In this document: in pieces, positions 43,655-52,041 of the stretch | Numbering within the stretch: position 1 is the stretch's first letter | How the letters are laid out: the number at the start of each line of letters is the position of its first letter | Notes under the pieces: model-generated | The model's input: the letters and a program-made list of their open reading frames with translations, nothing else | What the model was told of the DNA's origin: nothing | Database searches by the model: none | Translations under genes and position numbers: made by a program | Assembly: GCF_001806325.1 (NCBI RefSeq) | Contig: NZ_CP017580.1 | Location: 1,550,001-1,614,000 of the forward strand | Source: Curtobacterium sp. BH-2-1-1 | Lineage (GTDB): Bacteria > Actinomycetota > Actinomycetes > Actinomycetales > Microbacteriaceae | DNA: 64,000 nt | Direction: 5' to 3'

Positions 43655-44071
43655 GTGGTGGTGATCGCGGAGGAACGACCGGGCGGGGACGAACTCCTGG
43701 CGCTGTACCGCGACGTCGGGTGGACGGCGTACACGCGGGACCCCGAGACCCTCGTCGCCGCGGTCCTCGGGTCCCACCTCGTGCTGACCGCCCGGGACAC
43801 GACGGGCTCGCTCGTCGGGATGGTCCGGACCGTGTCCGACGGCGTGACGATCGTGTACGTGCAGGACGTCCTCGTCGCACCCGAGCACCACCGGGCCGGC
43901 ATCGGCGGAGCCCTGCTCGACGGCGTCCTCGAGCGGTACGCACACGTGCGGCAGACAGTGCTGACGACCGATGCCGAACCGGGGCAGCGGGCGTTCTACG
44001 AGTCGCGGGGCTTCGTCGAGGTGCACGACGTCGTGCCGACTCCGCTCCGCTCGTTCGTCCTGCTCCGCTGA
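43655..44071 (+). CDS. GNAT family N-acetyltransferase
   Basis: A 138-residue acetyltransferase. VYVQDVLVAPEHHRAGIGGALLDGVLERY holds motif A with the acetyl-CoA loop R-x-x-G-I-G, and AFYESRGFVEV is motif B. It resembles small stand-alone GNATs such as YjdJ. The substrate is unknown. GTG start. Confidence 0.85.
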   Translation: MVVIAEERPGGDELLALYRDVGWTAYTRDPETLVAAVLGSHLVLTARDTTGSLVGMVRTVSDGVTIVYVQDVLVAPEHHRAGIGGALLDGVLERYAHVRQTVLTTDAEPGQRAFYESRGFVEVHDVVPTPLRSFVLLR

Positions 44072-44085
44072 CCGGAGTCGCTCAC

Positions 44086-44133
44086 GGGGAACACCATCGT
44101 GCCCTCGTCGAAGGAGATCAGGTACTTGGTCAC
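44086..44133 (-). pseudogene. N-terminal remnant of a YciI-family gene
   Basis: From a GTG at 44133 the minus strand reads VTKYLISFDEGTMVFP, the typical opening of YciI/DGPF-domain proteins ((M)TKYLxSF-x4-MV). The match ends there and the frame runs into the antisense of the GNAT gene. So about 16 codons survive of a family that is normally 90-120 residues. Confidence 0.5.
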
Positions 44134-44149
44134 GAGCGTGAGGGTACGC

Positions 44150-45106
44150 TCAGCGGGCCGCGGGCTCGTGCACGGTCTCGAGCACCTCGGTGCCCATCGT
44201 CCGCAGGGCGTCGATGACCGCCAGCCGCCGCTGCAGCGAGTCGTCGTCGAACGTCATCGTGACGGCGTAGCTCACCGACGACCCGGGCCCGCGCAGGATC
44301 CCGGCCTCGGCCCGCACGCCCGTGCTCGACCCGGTCGCCGAGACGACCTGCAACCCGTGGTCCAGTGCCCGGTGCGCGAGCGGGTCCAGCCCGAACGACC
44401 CCGCGACGAGGCTGAGGTCGGACGCGAGGGACAGCCATCCGAGCACCCGGTTCGACACGGCCTCGTCGACGACCTCGCCGAGTGCCAGGCCCCGCATGAG
44501 CCAGGCGAGCTCGCCCGTCGGCGCGACCGAGGCGTCCGGAGCGTCGTCCGGCCCGCGACGGTCCCGCACCCGGTCGATGAGGGCGGTCCGTTCGATCCCG
44601 AGCGACTCGGCGCGCTCGCGGACGGCGTCGATCCCGACGGTCGAGAGCAGCGCGTTCATCGCCCAGGCGTCCGCACCGGCACCGACGAGGGTCGCCAGGT
44701 CGGACACCTGCATGGTCGGCTCCTGCAGGAACTGCCAGAGCCCGGCACCGGTCGCGGTGTCGCGCGCCATGCGCTGCAGCCGGTCGCCGTGCAGCCCGCC
44801 GTCCTCGAGTCGTGCCGCGACCTCGACGAGGAGCAGCACGCGGCCGAGGCTCGCCACCGGTTGGACGAGCGTGTCGTCCACGGCTAGCAGGGCCTTGCCC
44901 GTCGAGGTGTCGATCACCGAGGCACTGACGGACGCGCCGTCCCGGGCGACGGCGCCGAGCGCCTGCAGCGTCGCCGCGAACCGGTCGTCGGCACCACCGC
45001 GGTGCCGCCCGCGCGCACGTCCGTCGGCCCCGCCGGCATGCTGCCGTCGCCGCGACCGGCGAGCCGCTCCGGGCTCCGACGACGGAGCCGCGTCCGGCTC
45101 GGCCAT
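44150..45106 (-). CDS. Beta-lactamase-fold protein with degraded active site
   Basis: A 318-residue protein aligned over about residues 45-310 with class A beta-lactamases (VIDTSTGKALLAVDDTL, then PVASLGRVLLLVEVAARLEDGGL like RFPMCSTFKVLL). The Ser of S-x-x-K is kept but Lys is Arg (SLGR). The SDN motif reads ADA, and KTG reads ATG. It has no signal peptide, and a basic disordered N-terminus instead. It is therefore unlikely to hydrolyse beta-lactams and may bind a ligand or a wall component. TGATG joins it to the upstream M13 peptidase gene. Confidence 0.7.
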   Translation of the reverse strand: MAEPDAAPSSEPGAARRSRRRQHAGGADGRARGRHRGGADDRFAATLQALGAVARDGASVSASVIDTSTGKALLAVDDTLVQPVASLGRVLLLVEVAARLEDGGLHGDRLQRMARDTATGAGLWQFLQEPTMQVSDLATLVGAGADAWAMNALLSTVGIDAVRERAESLGIERTALIDRVRDRRGPDDAPDASVAPTGELAWLMRGLALGEVVDEAVSNRVLGWLSLASDLSLVAGSFGLDPLAHRALDHGLQVVSATGSSTGVRAEAGILRGPGSSVSYAVTMTFDDDSLQRRLAVIDALRTMGTEVLETVHEPAAR

Positions 45107-47070
45107 CACCAGATCGAGACGCGCTCGGCCGGGTCGAGGTACATCGCGTCCCGCTCGGTCACGCCGAAGGTGTCGTAGTAGACGTCGATGTTGCGGACCA
45201 CCTGGTTGCAGCGGAACTCGGTCGGCGAGTGCGGGTCGATGCTCAGGAGACGGGCGGCTTCCTCCGGACGGATCGCCATCCGCCAGGCCTGCGCCCAGCT
45301 GAGGAAGAAGCGCTCGGCACCGGTGAGGCCGTCGACCACCGGCGGCTCCTGCCCGTCGAGGGACAGCAGGTACGCCTTCCACGCGATCGACAGCCCGCCG
45401 AGGTCGCCGATGTTCTCGCCGATCGTCAGGGCGCCGTTGACGTGGCCGTCCGGGACCTCGGTCGGGACGAGCGCGTCGTACTGCGCGATGAGCGCCTTGG
45501 TGCGCTCCTCGAACGCGGTGCGGTCCGCCTCGGTCCACCAGTTCTCGAGTCGGCCGTCGCCGTCGTACTGGGAGCCCTGGTCGTCGAAGCCGTGCCCGAT
45601 CTCGTGCCCGATGACGGCACCGATCGCGCCGTAGTTCGCGGCGGCGTCACGCCCGGCCTCGAAGAACGGGAACTGCAGGATCGCCGCCGGGAACACGATC
45701 TCGTTGAACCCGGGGTTGTAGTACGCGTTGATCGTCTGCGGGGTCATGAACCACTCGTCGCGGTCGATCGGCTTGCCGATCTTGCCGAGCTCGCGGTCGA
45801 CCTGGAAGCTCGCGACGGCACGGACGTTGCCGATGAGGTCGTCGGCGGACACCGGCAGCGCGGAGTAGTCCCGCCACTTGACCGGGTACCCGATCTTCGG
45901 CGTGAACTTGTCGAGCTTGTCGAGGGCCCGAGCACGCGTCTCGTCGGTCATCCAGTCGAGGGCGGTGATGCTCTGCCGGTAGGCCTCGACCAGGTTCGCG
46001 ACGAGGTCGTCCATCGTCGCCTTCGAGGTCTCGTCGAAGTGCTCCTGCACGTAGATGCGGCCGACCGCCTCGCCCATGGCCCCCTCGACCAGCGAGACCC
46101 CGCGCTTCCAGCGCTCGCGCTGCTTGGGCGCACCGGTGAGCGCGGTGCCGTAGAACGAGAAGTTCGTCGCCGAGAAGGCGCTCGTCAGGTAGGCCGCGGA
46201 GGCGCGGATCACCTGCCAGCGCAGCCAATCCTTCCAGACGTCCAACGGCTGGTCGCGGAGCAGCTCCGCCAGACCGGTCACGAACGACGGTTCGCGGACG
46301 ACGACGGTCTCGAAGGCGCCGGCCGGTGCGTCGATCGCTTCCCACCAGAGGCGGAGGTCGATGCCGTCGGCGAGCGCCGCGACCTCGGCCCACGGCAGCT
46401 TGTTGTAGGTCTTCTGGCTGTCGCGGGTGGTGACGTTGTCCCAGTGCTTCGACGCCAGTGCGGTCTCGAGTGCGATGACGTGCTCGGTGCGGTCGCCGCC
46501 GTCCTCGAAGCCGGCGAGCGGGAACATCGCGGCGACGAACTCGCGGTACTTCGTGCGGATGTCGGAGAAGCGGTCCTCGCGGTAGTACGACTCGTCGGGC
46601 AGCCCGAGGCCGGACTGCTCGAGGAAGACCACGTAGGACTCCGGGTCGCCCGGGTCGTTGTCGACGAAGAGCTGCAGGAAGCTCGGCAGGCCGAGGCGCT
46701 CGAAGCGTCCGACCATGCGGATGACGTCGTCGACCGAGTCGACGGCGGCGATCTCGGCGAGCAGGGGCTCGATCGGCGCGGTGCCCAGGGCCTCGAGCCG
46801 GTCCTCGTCGGTGAAGGAGGTGAAGAGGTCGCCGACCTTGCGGTCCTCGGTGCCGGGCGCGGCCTGCTGGGAGCGCTCGATGATGTCCCGCACGGCGATC
46901 TCGGCGGCCTCGGCCAACACCGTGAACGAGCCGTACCGTGCCTTGTCGTCGGGGATCGGCGTCGATGCGATCCACGAGCCGTTCACGTGGCGGTACAGGT
47001 CGTCCTGCGGGCGGACCGTGGCGTCCAGCTCGTCTGTGTGGATCCCGGAGGTGCTTGCGACGTCGGTCAT
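45106..47070 (-). CDS. M13 family zinc metallopeptidase (PepO/neprilysin-like)
   Basis: A 654-residue peptidase. AVIGHEIGHGFDDQG near residue 490 gives the HExxH zinc site, and TIGENIGDLGGLSIAWKAY the third ligand Glu. NAYYNPGFNEIVFPAAILQFPFF and the C-terminal FRCNQVVRN and YLDPAERVSIW are family blocks. It has no signal peptide, as in other actinobacterial M13 enzymes, so it likely cleaves oligopeptides in the cytoplasm. It is co-translated with the degraded beta-lactamase homologue. Confidence 0.94.
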   Translation of the reverse strand: MTDVASTSGIHTDELDATVRPQDDLYRHVNGSWIASTPIPDDKARYGSFTVLAEAAEIAVRDIIERSQQAAPGTEDRKVGDLFTSFTDEDRLEALGTAPIEPLLAEIAAVDSVDDVIRMVGRFERLGLPSFLQLFVDNDPGDPESYVVFLEQSGLGLPDESYYREDRFSDIRTKYREFVAAMFPLAGFEDGGDRTEHVIALETALASKHWDNVTTRDSQKTYNKLPWAEVAALADGIDLRLWWEAIDAPAGAFETVVVREPSFVTGLAELLRDQPLDVWKDWLRWQVIRASAAYLTSAFSATNFSFYGTALTGAPKQRERWKRGVSLVEGAMGEAVGRIYVQEHFDETSKATMDDLVANLVEAYRQSITALDWMTDETRARALDKLDKFTPKIGYPVKWRDYSALPVSADDLIGNVRAVASFQVDRELGKIGKPIDRDEWFMTPQTINAYYNPGFNEIVFPAAILQFPFFEAGRDAAANYGAIGAVIGHEIGHGFDDQGSQYDGDGRLENWWTEADRTAFEERTKALIAQYDALVPTEVPDGHVNGALTIGENIGDLGGLSIAWKAYLLSLDGQEPPVVDGLTGAERFFLSWAQAWRMAIRPEEAARLLSIDPHSPTEFRCNQVVRNIDVYYDTFGVTERDAMYLDPAERVSIW

Positions 47071-47109
47071 GCGGTCAACGATAGCCACCGTCGCCCTGAT
47101 CGAGCGGTG

Positions 47110-48525
47110 TCAGCCACGGTGGGCACCCCGGCGCCCGAGTGCCCGCGCTCCCGCGAGCCCGCCGAGCCCCGCTGCGAGGAGCACCCCGGCGACGCCGAGC
47201 GGCACCGAGGGGTCCTCACCCGTGTACGCGAGCCGCCCGCTGGGCACGGCGGTGATCCGGCCCGCAGTGGCCTGCGGGGCGGCCCGGTGGTTGCCGGTGG
47301 AGACGCCGGGACCCGCGCCGGGACCGTGACCGTGCTCGGGTGCGGGGCGGACCGGGAGCTTCGGCAGCAGGAGTCGGAGCGCACCCTGCTCGACCCCCTG
47401 CACCCGCTGCCGGGCGACCACGACGTCCCCGGGCAGCGTCGCCCGCGGGACGACGAGTTCCCAGCCGCGACCGATCGCGGCGGTGATCGGTCGGCCGTCG
47501 GCGCCGTCCACCGGCGTCCCGCTCGCGGTCTCGAGCGCCACCACGCCGCCGGGCTCGCCGGTGCCGGAGAGTCGCACGGAGCCGTCGGCGAGCTCCTCGA
47601 CCGAGCCGGTGATCGCGATCGGCACGGTGACGAGGGCGTTCGTCGTCCCGATCGGTGTCCCGTCGTCGAACGTCGTGACCGTGATCCGGTGGAACCTGAT
47701 GGTCTCGGGGAAGGGCAGCTGCGCGCGCCAGGTGGTGTCGGTCGAGGTGGTGGCGACGACCGGTTCGCCGTCGGCACCGAGGACCGGCCCGGACGCGTCC
47801 GCGAACCGGAGCGTCGTGCCGACCGGCGCCCGTCCGGCGAGGGTGGTGCGCCGGGTCTCGCGGGAGGCCGAGGCGGTGCCGACCTCGGCCGCTCCGGAGA
47901 GCTCGTACGAGTCTCGGCCGATGCCGTTGACCGTGCCGTCGAACACGCGCTCCACCACGATGTCGTGTCGGCCGGGGGCGCGGTCGCGCAGGACCGCGCG
48001 CCAGGGCGCACCGGCTTCGGCGACGACGTCCGCGACGGGTTCGCCGTCGTCGGTGACGACGTAGCGTGCCGGACGGCTCACCCCGCTGCCCTCGAGCGTG
48101 ATGGTGCGGGTGAACGGATCGATCGTCGGGACCCACGTCGGCGGGAGCAGCCCGAGCACCTCGACGGGCAGGTCGACCGTCTCGCCGGTCACCTGCGACG
48201 TCACGTGCAGCACGCGGGGCCCGGGGCCGACCCGGAGTCCGGCGCTCCACACGCCGTCGCGGACCTCGGTCCAGACGGTGTCGGCGCCGTCGACCGCGAT
48301 CGCGACGCTGCCGCCCGTGGGTCCGGTCCCGGTCATCTCGACGCGCCCGGTGGCGTGCTCGATCGAGCGGACCTGCGCGGTGAAGTCCGCCGCGGGGGTC
48401 GTCCGCTCGTGGGCCGGCGCGGCGACGGCACCGCTCAGGCCGACGACGGGCGAGAACGCCACGGCGAGCGCGGCGCACCAGGCGGCGATCCGCCGGTGCG
48501 GGGTGGATCGGACGGACTTCGACAT
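47110..48525 (-). CDS. Cell-surface protein with Ig-like repeats and LAYTG sorting signal
   Basis: A 471-residue exported protein. A signal peptide (to about residue 36, AVA/APA) is followed by three or four beta-sandwich segments of about 85 residues. They share GTG-x-x-GGSVAI / GSG-x-x-RPARYVV / GTGEPGGVVALET patterns like bacterial Ig-like modules. The end is LAYTGED, a hydrophobic helix (LGVAGVLLAAGLGGLAGARAL) and a basic tail. LAxTG is the motif of class E sortases. No sortase lies in the window. Confidence 0.75.
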   Translation of the reverse strand: MSKSVRSTPHRRIAAWCAALAVAFSPVVGLSGAVAAPAHERTTPAADFTAQVRSIEHATGRVEMTGTGPTGGSVAIAVDGADTVWTEVRDGVWSAGLRVGPGPRVLHVTSQVTGETVDLPVEVLGLLPPTWVPTIDPFTRTITLEGSGVSRPARYVVTDDGEPVADVVAEAGAPWRAVLRDRAPGRHDIVVERVFDGTVNGIGRDSYELSGAAEVGTASASRETRRTTLAGRAPVGTTLRFADASGPVLGADGEPVVATTSTDTTWRAQLPFPETIRFHRITVTTFDDGTPIGTTNALVTVPIAITGSVEELADGSVRLSGTGEPGGVVALETASGTPVDGADGRPITAAIGRGWELVVPRATLPGDVVVARQRVQGVEQGALRLLLPKLPVRPAPEHGHGPGAGPGVSTGNHRAAPQATAGRITAVPSGRLAYTGEDPSVPLGVAGVLLAAGLGGLAGARALGRRGAHRG

Positions 48526-48626
48526 GGGCAGCGCTCCTCGTGTGGTACGTCACACACCATATACGGAGCGGCGGACATCCTCGGCGGGATCGTCACGAGC
48601 GGTGGACTGCCGCTAGCGTCGACCCC

Positions 48627-49964
48627 ATGGGACTTCCGTGGAAGCTGCACGGGGACGGCGCGACCGTCTCCGCGACGACGATCGTCGCGCCGGACGAGCG
48701 CCTCACCTGGGGCCGGACGATCGGCCTCGGCGTGCAGCACGTCGTGGCGATGTTCGGCGCGACCTTCCTCGTGCCGCTGCTCACCGGCTTCCCGCCGGCG
48801 ACGACGCTGCTCTTCAGCGGCATCGGCACGATCCTGTTCCTGCTCATCACCGGCAACCGGCTGCCGAGCTACCTCGGGTCGTCCTTCGCGTTCATCGCCC
48901 CGATCGCCGCCGCGACGAAGATCGGCGGCATCCCGCTGGCGCTGTCGGGGATCATCGTCGTCGGGGTGCTCCTCGCGGCCGTCGGTGCCGTGGTGCACCT
49001 GGCCGGCGCCGGGTGGATCGACCGCCTCATGCCGCCGGTGGTCTCCGGCGCGATCGTGGCCCTCATCGGCTTCAACCTCGCCCCGGCCGCCCGCGACAAC
49101 TTCACGAAGGCCCCGGTCGTCGCGGTGATCACCCTCGCCGCGATCATCCTCGTGACCGTGCTCTTCAAGGGGCTCATCGGACGCCTGTCGATCGTCATCG
49201 GCGTGGTCGTCGGGTACGTGGCGGCACTGATCGCCGGCGAGGTCTCGTTCGACGCCGTCGGCAAGGCCGCCTGGATCGGTCTGCCCGAGTTCACCGCGCC
49301 CGCGTTCGACCCGTCGCAGCTCGCGATCTACCTGGCATTCGTGCCGGTCGTCCTCGCGCTCATCGCCGAGAACGTCGGCCACGTGAAGGGCGTCGGACAG
49401 CTCACCGGTCGTGACCTCACCCCGCTCACCGGGCGAGCACTCTTCGCCGACGGCATCTCCACCGTCCTCGCGGGCGTCGGCGGCGGCTCGGCGACGACCA
49501 CCTACGGCGAGAACATCGGCGTGATGGCCGCCACCCGGGTCTTCTCGACCGCGGCGTACTGGGTGGCCGCGATCGTGGCCGTCCTGCTCGGCCTCTCCCC
49601 GAAGGTGGGCGCCGTCATCTCGTCCGTCCCGCCGGGGGTCCTCGGCGGAGCGACCACCGCGCTCTACGGGCTCATCGGCGTCATCGGCATCCGGATCTGG
49701 GTCGAGAACCGTGTCGACTTCGCGAAGCCGAAGAACCAGCTGACCGCGGGCATCGCACTCATCATCGGCATCGCCGACTTCACGTTCTCGTTCGGTCAGG
49801 CGAGCTTCGGCGGGATCATCCTCGGCACGGTCGCGGCGATCGTGGTCTACCACGTGATGGACCTCGTGGGCCGTGCCCGCGGGACCGACGAGGCGACGCC
49901 CGAGGTTCCGGACGCGGCCCACGCCGCCACCGGCGGGGTCCCCGCCGAACCGCGCGCCGACTGA
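48627..49964 (+). CDS. uraA: Uracil/xanthine permease (NCS2 family, UraA-like)
   Basis: A 445-residue transporter with 12-14 membrane segments. GLGVQHVVAMFGATFLVPLLTGFPP is the conserved TM1 block, QHVVAMFGA containing the uracil-contact region, and ENVGHVKGVGQLTGRD and GGSATTTYGENIGVMAATRVFS carry the family Glu and Asn. This motif set fits uracil over xanthine. It stands alone with a perfect palindrome as terminator. Confidence 0.9.
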   Translation: MGLPWKLHGDGATVSATTIVAPDERLTWGRTIGLGVQHVVAMFGATFLVPLLTGFPPATTLLFSGIGTILFLLITGNRLPSYLGSSFAFIAPIAAATKIGGIPLALSGIIVVGVLLAAVGAVVHLAGAGWIDRLMPPVVSGAIVALIGFNLAPAARDNFTKAPVVAVITLAAIILVTVLFKGLIGRLSIVIGVVVGYVAALIAGEVSFDAVGKAAWIGLPEFTAPAFDPSQLAIYLAFVPVVLALIAENVGHVKGVGQLTGRDLTPLTGRALFADGISTVLAGVGGGSATTTYGENIGVMAATRVFSTAAYWVAAIVAVLLGLSPKVGAVISSVPPGVLGGATTALYGLIGVIGIRIWVENRVDFAKPKNQLTAGIALIIGIADFTFSFGQASFGGIILGTVAAIVVYHVMDLVGRARGTDEATPEVPDAAHAATGGVPAEPRAD

Positions 49965-49978
49965 CGCGAGCACCCGCC

Positions 49979-50020
49979 GGACGGGAGGCGCGGGTCGGCG
50001 CCGACCCGCGCCTCCCGTCC
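49979..50020. terminator. 42-bp perfect palindrome terminator
   Basis: Arms of 21 bp (49979-49999 with 50000-50020) and no loop in the DNA, between the convergent uraA and GAP-family genes. Each arm holds a GGAGGCGCG core. Eighteen bases are identical to the 30.68-kb hairpin. Confidence 0.85.
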
Positions 50021-50030
50021 CGTCCGGGCC

Positions 50031-50693
50031 TCACGCCAACGCGACCAGGCCGATCACGAGCTGCAGGACGGCGAGAACCACCAGCACCGCGACGAGCGAC
50101 AGCGAGCCCCACCGGGCGATCCACGCCCGCATCGCGGCGAGCGCGCGACGCGCGTGCTCGCCGAGCGTCACCGCCAGCAGGATCGGCACGAGCGCGGTCG
50201 ACGCCGACACGAGCACGAACAGCACACCGGCGACGACGGTCTCCACTGCCGTCGGGTCGGCGTCCCCGAACGCGAGTCCGGCCGCGAAGGCCAGGACGAA
50301 GAGCTTCGGGCTGAGGAACAAGAGCCCTCCGAGTGCGAAGGCGCGCACCGGGCCGACCGACTCCATCCGCTCCGACCACCGAGAACTCGCGAACGCACCG
50401 TCGGGAAGACGGCGACGGACCCACTGCACCACGGCGAGGGCGAACAACAGCACCGACGCCGACAGCGCCACGACCGCCTGCACCGGAGCACCGTCCGCGG
50501 ACGGTGGCGGCAAGCGCTCCCCGAGCAGCACGGCGACGACGAGGGCGACGACGATCGCGGTGCTCCATCCGAGCGCGCACGCCACCGCGGACCGGTAGCC
50601 GCGGCGCTGTCCGAGCAGGAAGACGACCGAGGCGACGGTCAGCGGGCTCGCCGCGATCCCGAGCGCTCCCGGAACGAGCGCGGATGTGTCCAC
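50031..50693 (-). CDS. GAP-family (SfLAP-like) membrane protein
   Basis: A 220-residue protein with six membrane helices. The pattern LGIAASPLTVASVVFLLGQRRGYRSAVACALGW, then FLSPKLFVLAFAAGLAFG and a final LVAVLVVLAVLQLVIGLVAL, is that of the actinobacterial Sap/GAP proteins, distant relatives of LysE exporters. The mycobacterial members help place surface glycolipids. Substrate here unknown. The start is GTG. Confidence 0.78.
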   Translation of the reverse strand: MDTSALVPGALGIAASPLTVASVVFLLGQRRGYRSAVACALGWSTAIVVALVVAVLLGERLPPPSADGAPVQAVVALSASVLLFALAVVQWVRRRLPDGAFASSRWSERMESVGPVRAFALGGLLFLSPKLFVLAFAAGLAFGDADPTAVETVVAGVLFVLVSASTALVPILLAVTLGEHARRALAAMRAWIARWGSLSLVAVLVVLAVLQLVIGLVALA

Positions 50694-50724
50694 GACCGGA
50701 GCGTATCCCCGGCAGAATGTCCCG

Positions 50725-52041
50725 GTGCGTCCTTCCCCCGAGACCAGGACCGTCGACCGCGACATCGTCCGCCTCGCGGTGCCGGCGCTCGGTGCGCTCG
50801 TCGTCGAGCCGCTGTTCCTGCTGACCGACACCGCGCTCGTCGGGCACCTCGGTGCGACGGCCCTCGCTGCCGTCGGCCTCGCCGGCGCCGTCCTGCAGAC
50901 CGTCACGGGGCTGCTCGTGTTCCTCGCGTACTCGACGACCCCGGCCGTGGCCCGCGCGCTCGGCGGCGGCGACCGACGCGGGGCCGTGCACGCCGGCATC
51001 GACGGGATGTGGCTCGCGCTCGTGCTGGGCGTGGTCCTCGCGCTCGTGGGATGGCCGCTCGCCGGACCGCTGGTCGACCTGTTCGGTGCGTCGGCCGACG
51101 TGTCGGCGGCGGCGACCGCCTACCTGACGGTGTCGCTCGTCGGGCTGCCCGGGATCCTGGTCGTCACGGCCTCGACCGGGCTGCTCCGTGGGCTGCAGGA
51201 CACGAGGACACCGCTCGTCGTCGCCACCGTCGGGTTCGTCGCGAACGGGCTGCTCAACGCCGTCCTCATCTACGGCGCCGGCTGGGGCGTCGAGGGGTCG
51301 GCCGCCGGCACCGTCATCGTGCAGTGGGCGATGGCGATCGTCTACGTCCGGATCGCGGTCCGTGCGGCGCGTGCGTCGGGGGCTCCACTGCGCCCGGGTG
51401 CCTCGGGCGTCGCGCGGGCGCTCCGGTCCGGTGCCTGGCTGTTCCTGCGGACGGCCTCGCTGCGTGTGGCGATGCTCGCGACGGTCGGCGCCGCCGCGGG
51501 GCTCGGGACGACCGGGCTCGCGACCACCCAGGTCGGGTTGACCGTGTTCTCCACCCTGGCGTTCGCGCTCGACGCCCTGGCGATCGCCGGGCAGGCGCTC
51601 GTCGGACACGGGCTCGGGGCGCGGGACCCGGCGCGGGTGCGGCTGGTGACGCGGCGTCTCGTCCTGCTCGGGATCGCCGGCGGTGTGCTGCTCGGGGTGC
51701 TGACCCTCGCCGTGAGCGGGGTGCTCGGGCCGGTGTTCTCCGACTCGTCCGCCGTGCGTGGCGCGCTGCCCGTCGTCCTCGTCCTCATCGCTGTGGGGAT
51801 GCCGGTCGCGGGCTACGTGTTCGTGCTCGACGGCGTGCTGATCGGCGCCGGGGACGCGCGGTACCTGGCGATCGCGGGTGGGGTGAACCTCGTCGTGTAC
51901 CTGCCCCTGCTCTGGTGGGCGGGTGGGACCCTCGCGGGGCTGTGGGCCGCGTTCGCGCTCGGGTACATCGGGGTGCGGGCGGTGACGCTCGGGGTGCGGG
52001 TGCACCGGCGCGGGTGGGTCGAACAGGCGTTGGCGCGGTGA
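50725..52041 (+). CDS. MATE family multidrug/metabolite exporter (DinF-like)
   Basis: A 438-residue, 12-helix transporter. DIVRLAVPALGALVVEPLFLLTDTALVGHLG is the DinF/MATE opening, and GLLRGLQDTRTPL and GQALVGHGLGARDPARV are family blocks in each half. The GTG at 50725 is chosen because it leaves a short cytoplasmic start. It overlaps the next exporter by GTGA. Confidence 0.9.
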   Translation: MRPSPETRTVDRDIVRLAVPALGALVVEPLFLLTDTALVGHLGATALAAVGLAGAVLQTVTGLLVFLAYSTTPAVARALGGGDRRGAVHAGIDGMWLALVLGVVLALVGWPLAGPLVDLFGASADVSAAATAYLTVSLVGLPGILVVTASTGLLRGLQDTRTPLVVATVGFVANGLLNAVLIYGAGWGVEGSAAGTVIVQWAMAIVYVRIAVRAARASGAPLRPGASGVARALRSGAWLFLRTASLRVAMLATVGAAAGLGTTGLATTQVGLTVFSTLAFALDALAIAGQALVGHGLGARDPARVRLVTRRLVLLGIAGGVLLGVLTLAVSGVLGPVFSDSSAVRGALPVVLVLIAVGMPVAGYVFVLDGVLIGAGDARYLAIAGGVNLVVYLPLLWWAGGTLAGLWAAFALGYIGVRAVTLGVRVHRRGWVEQALAR

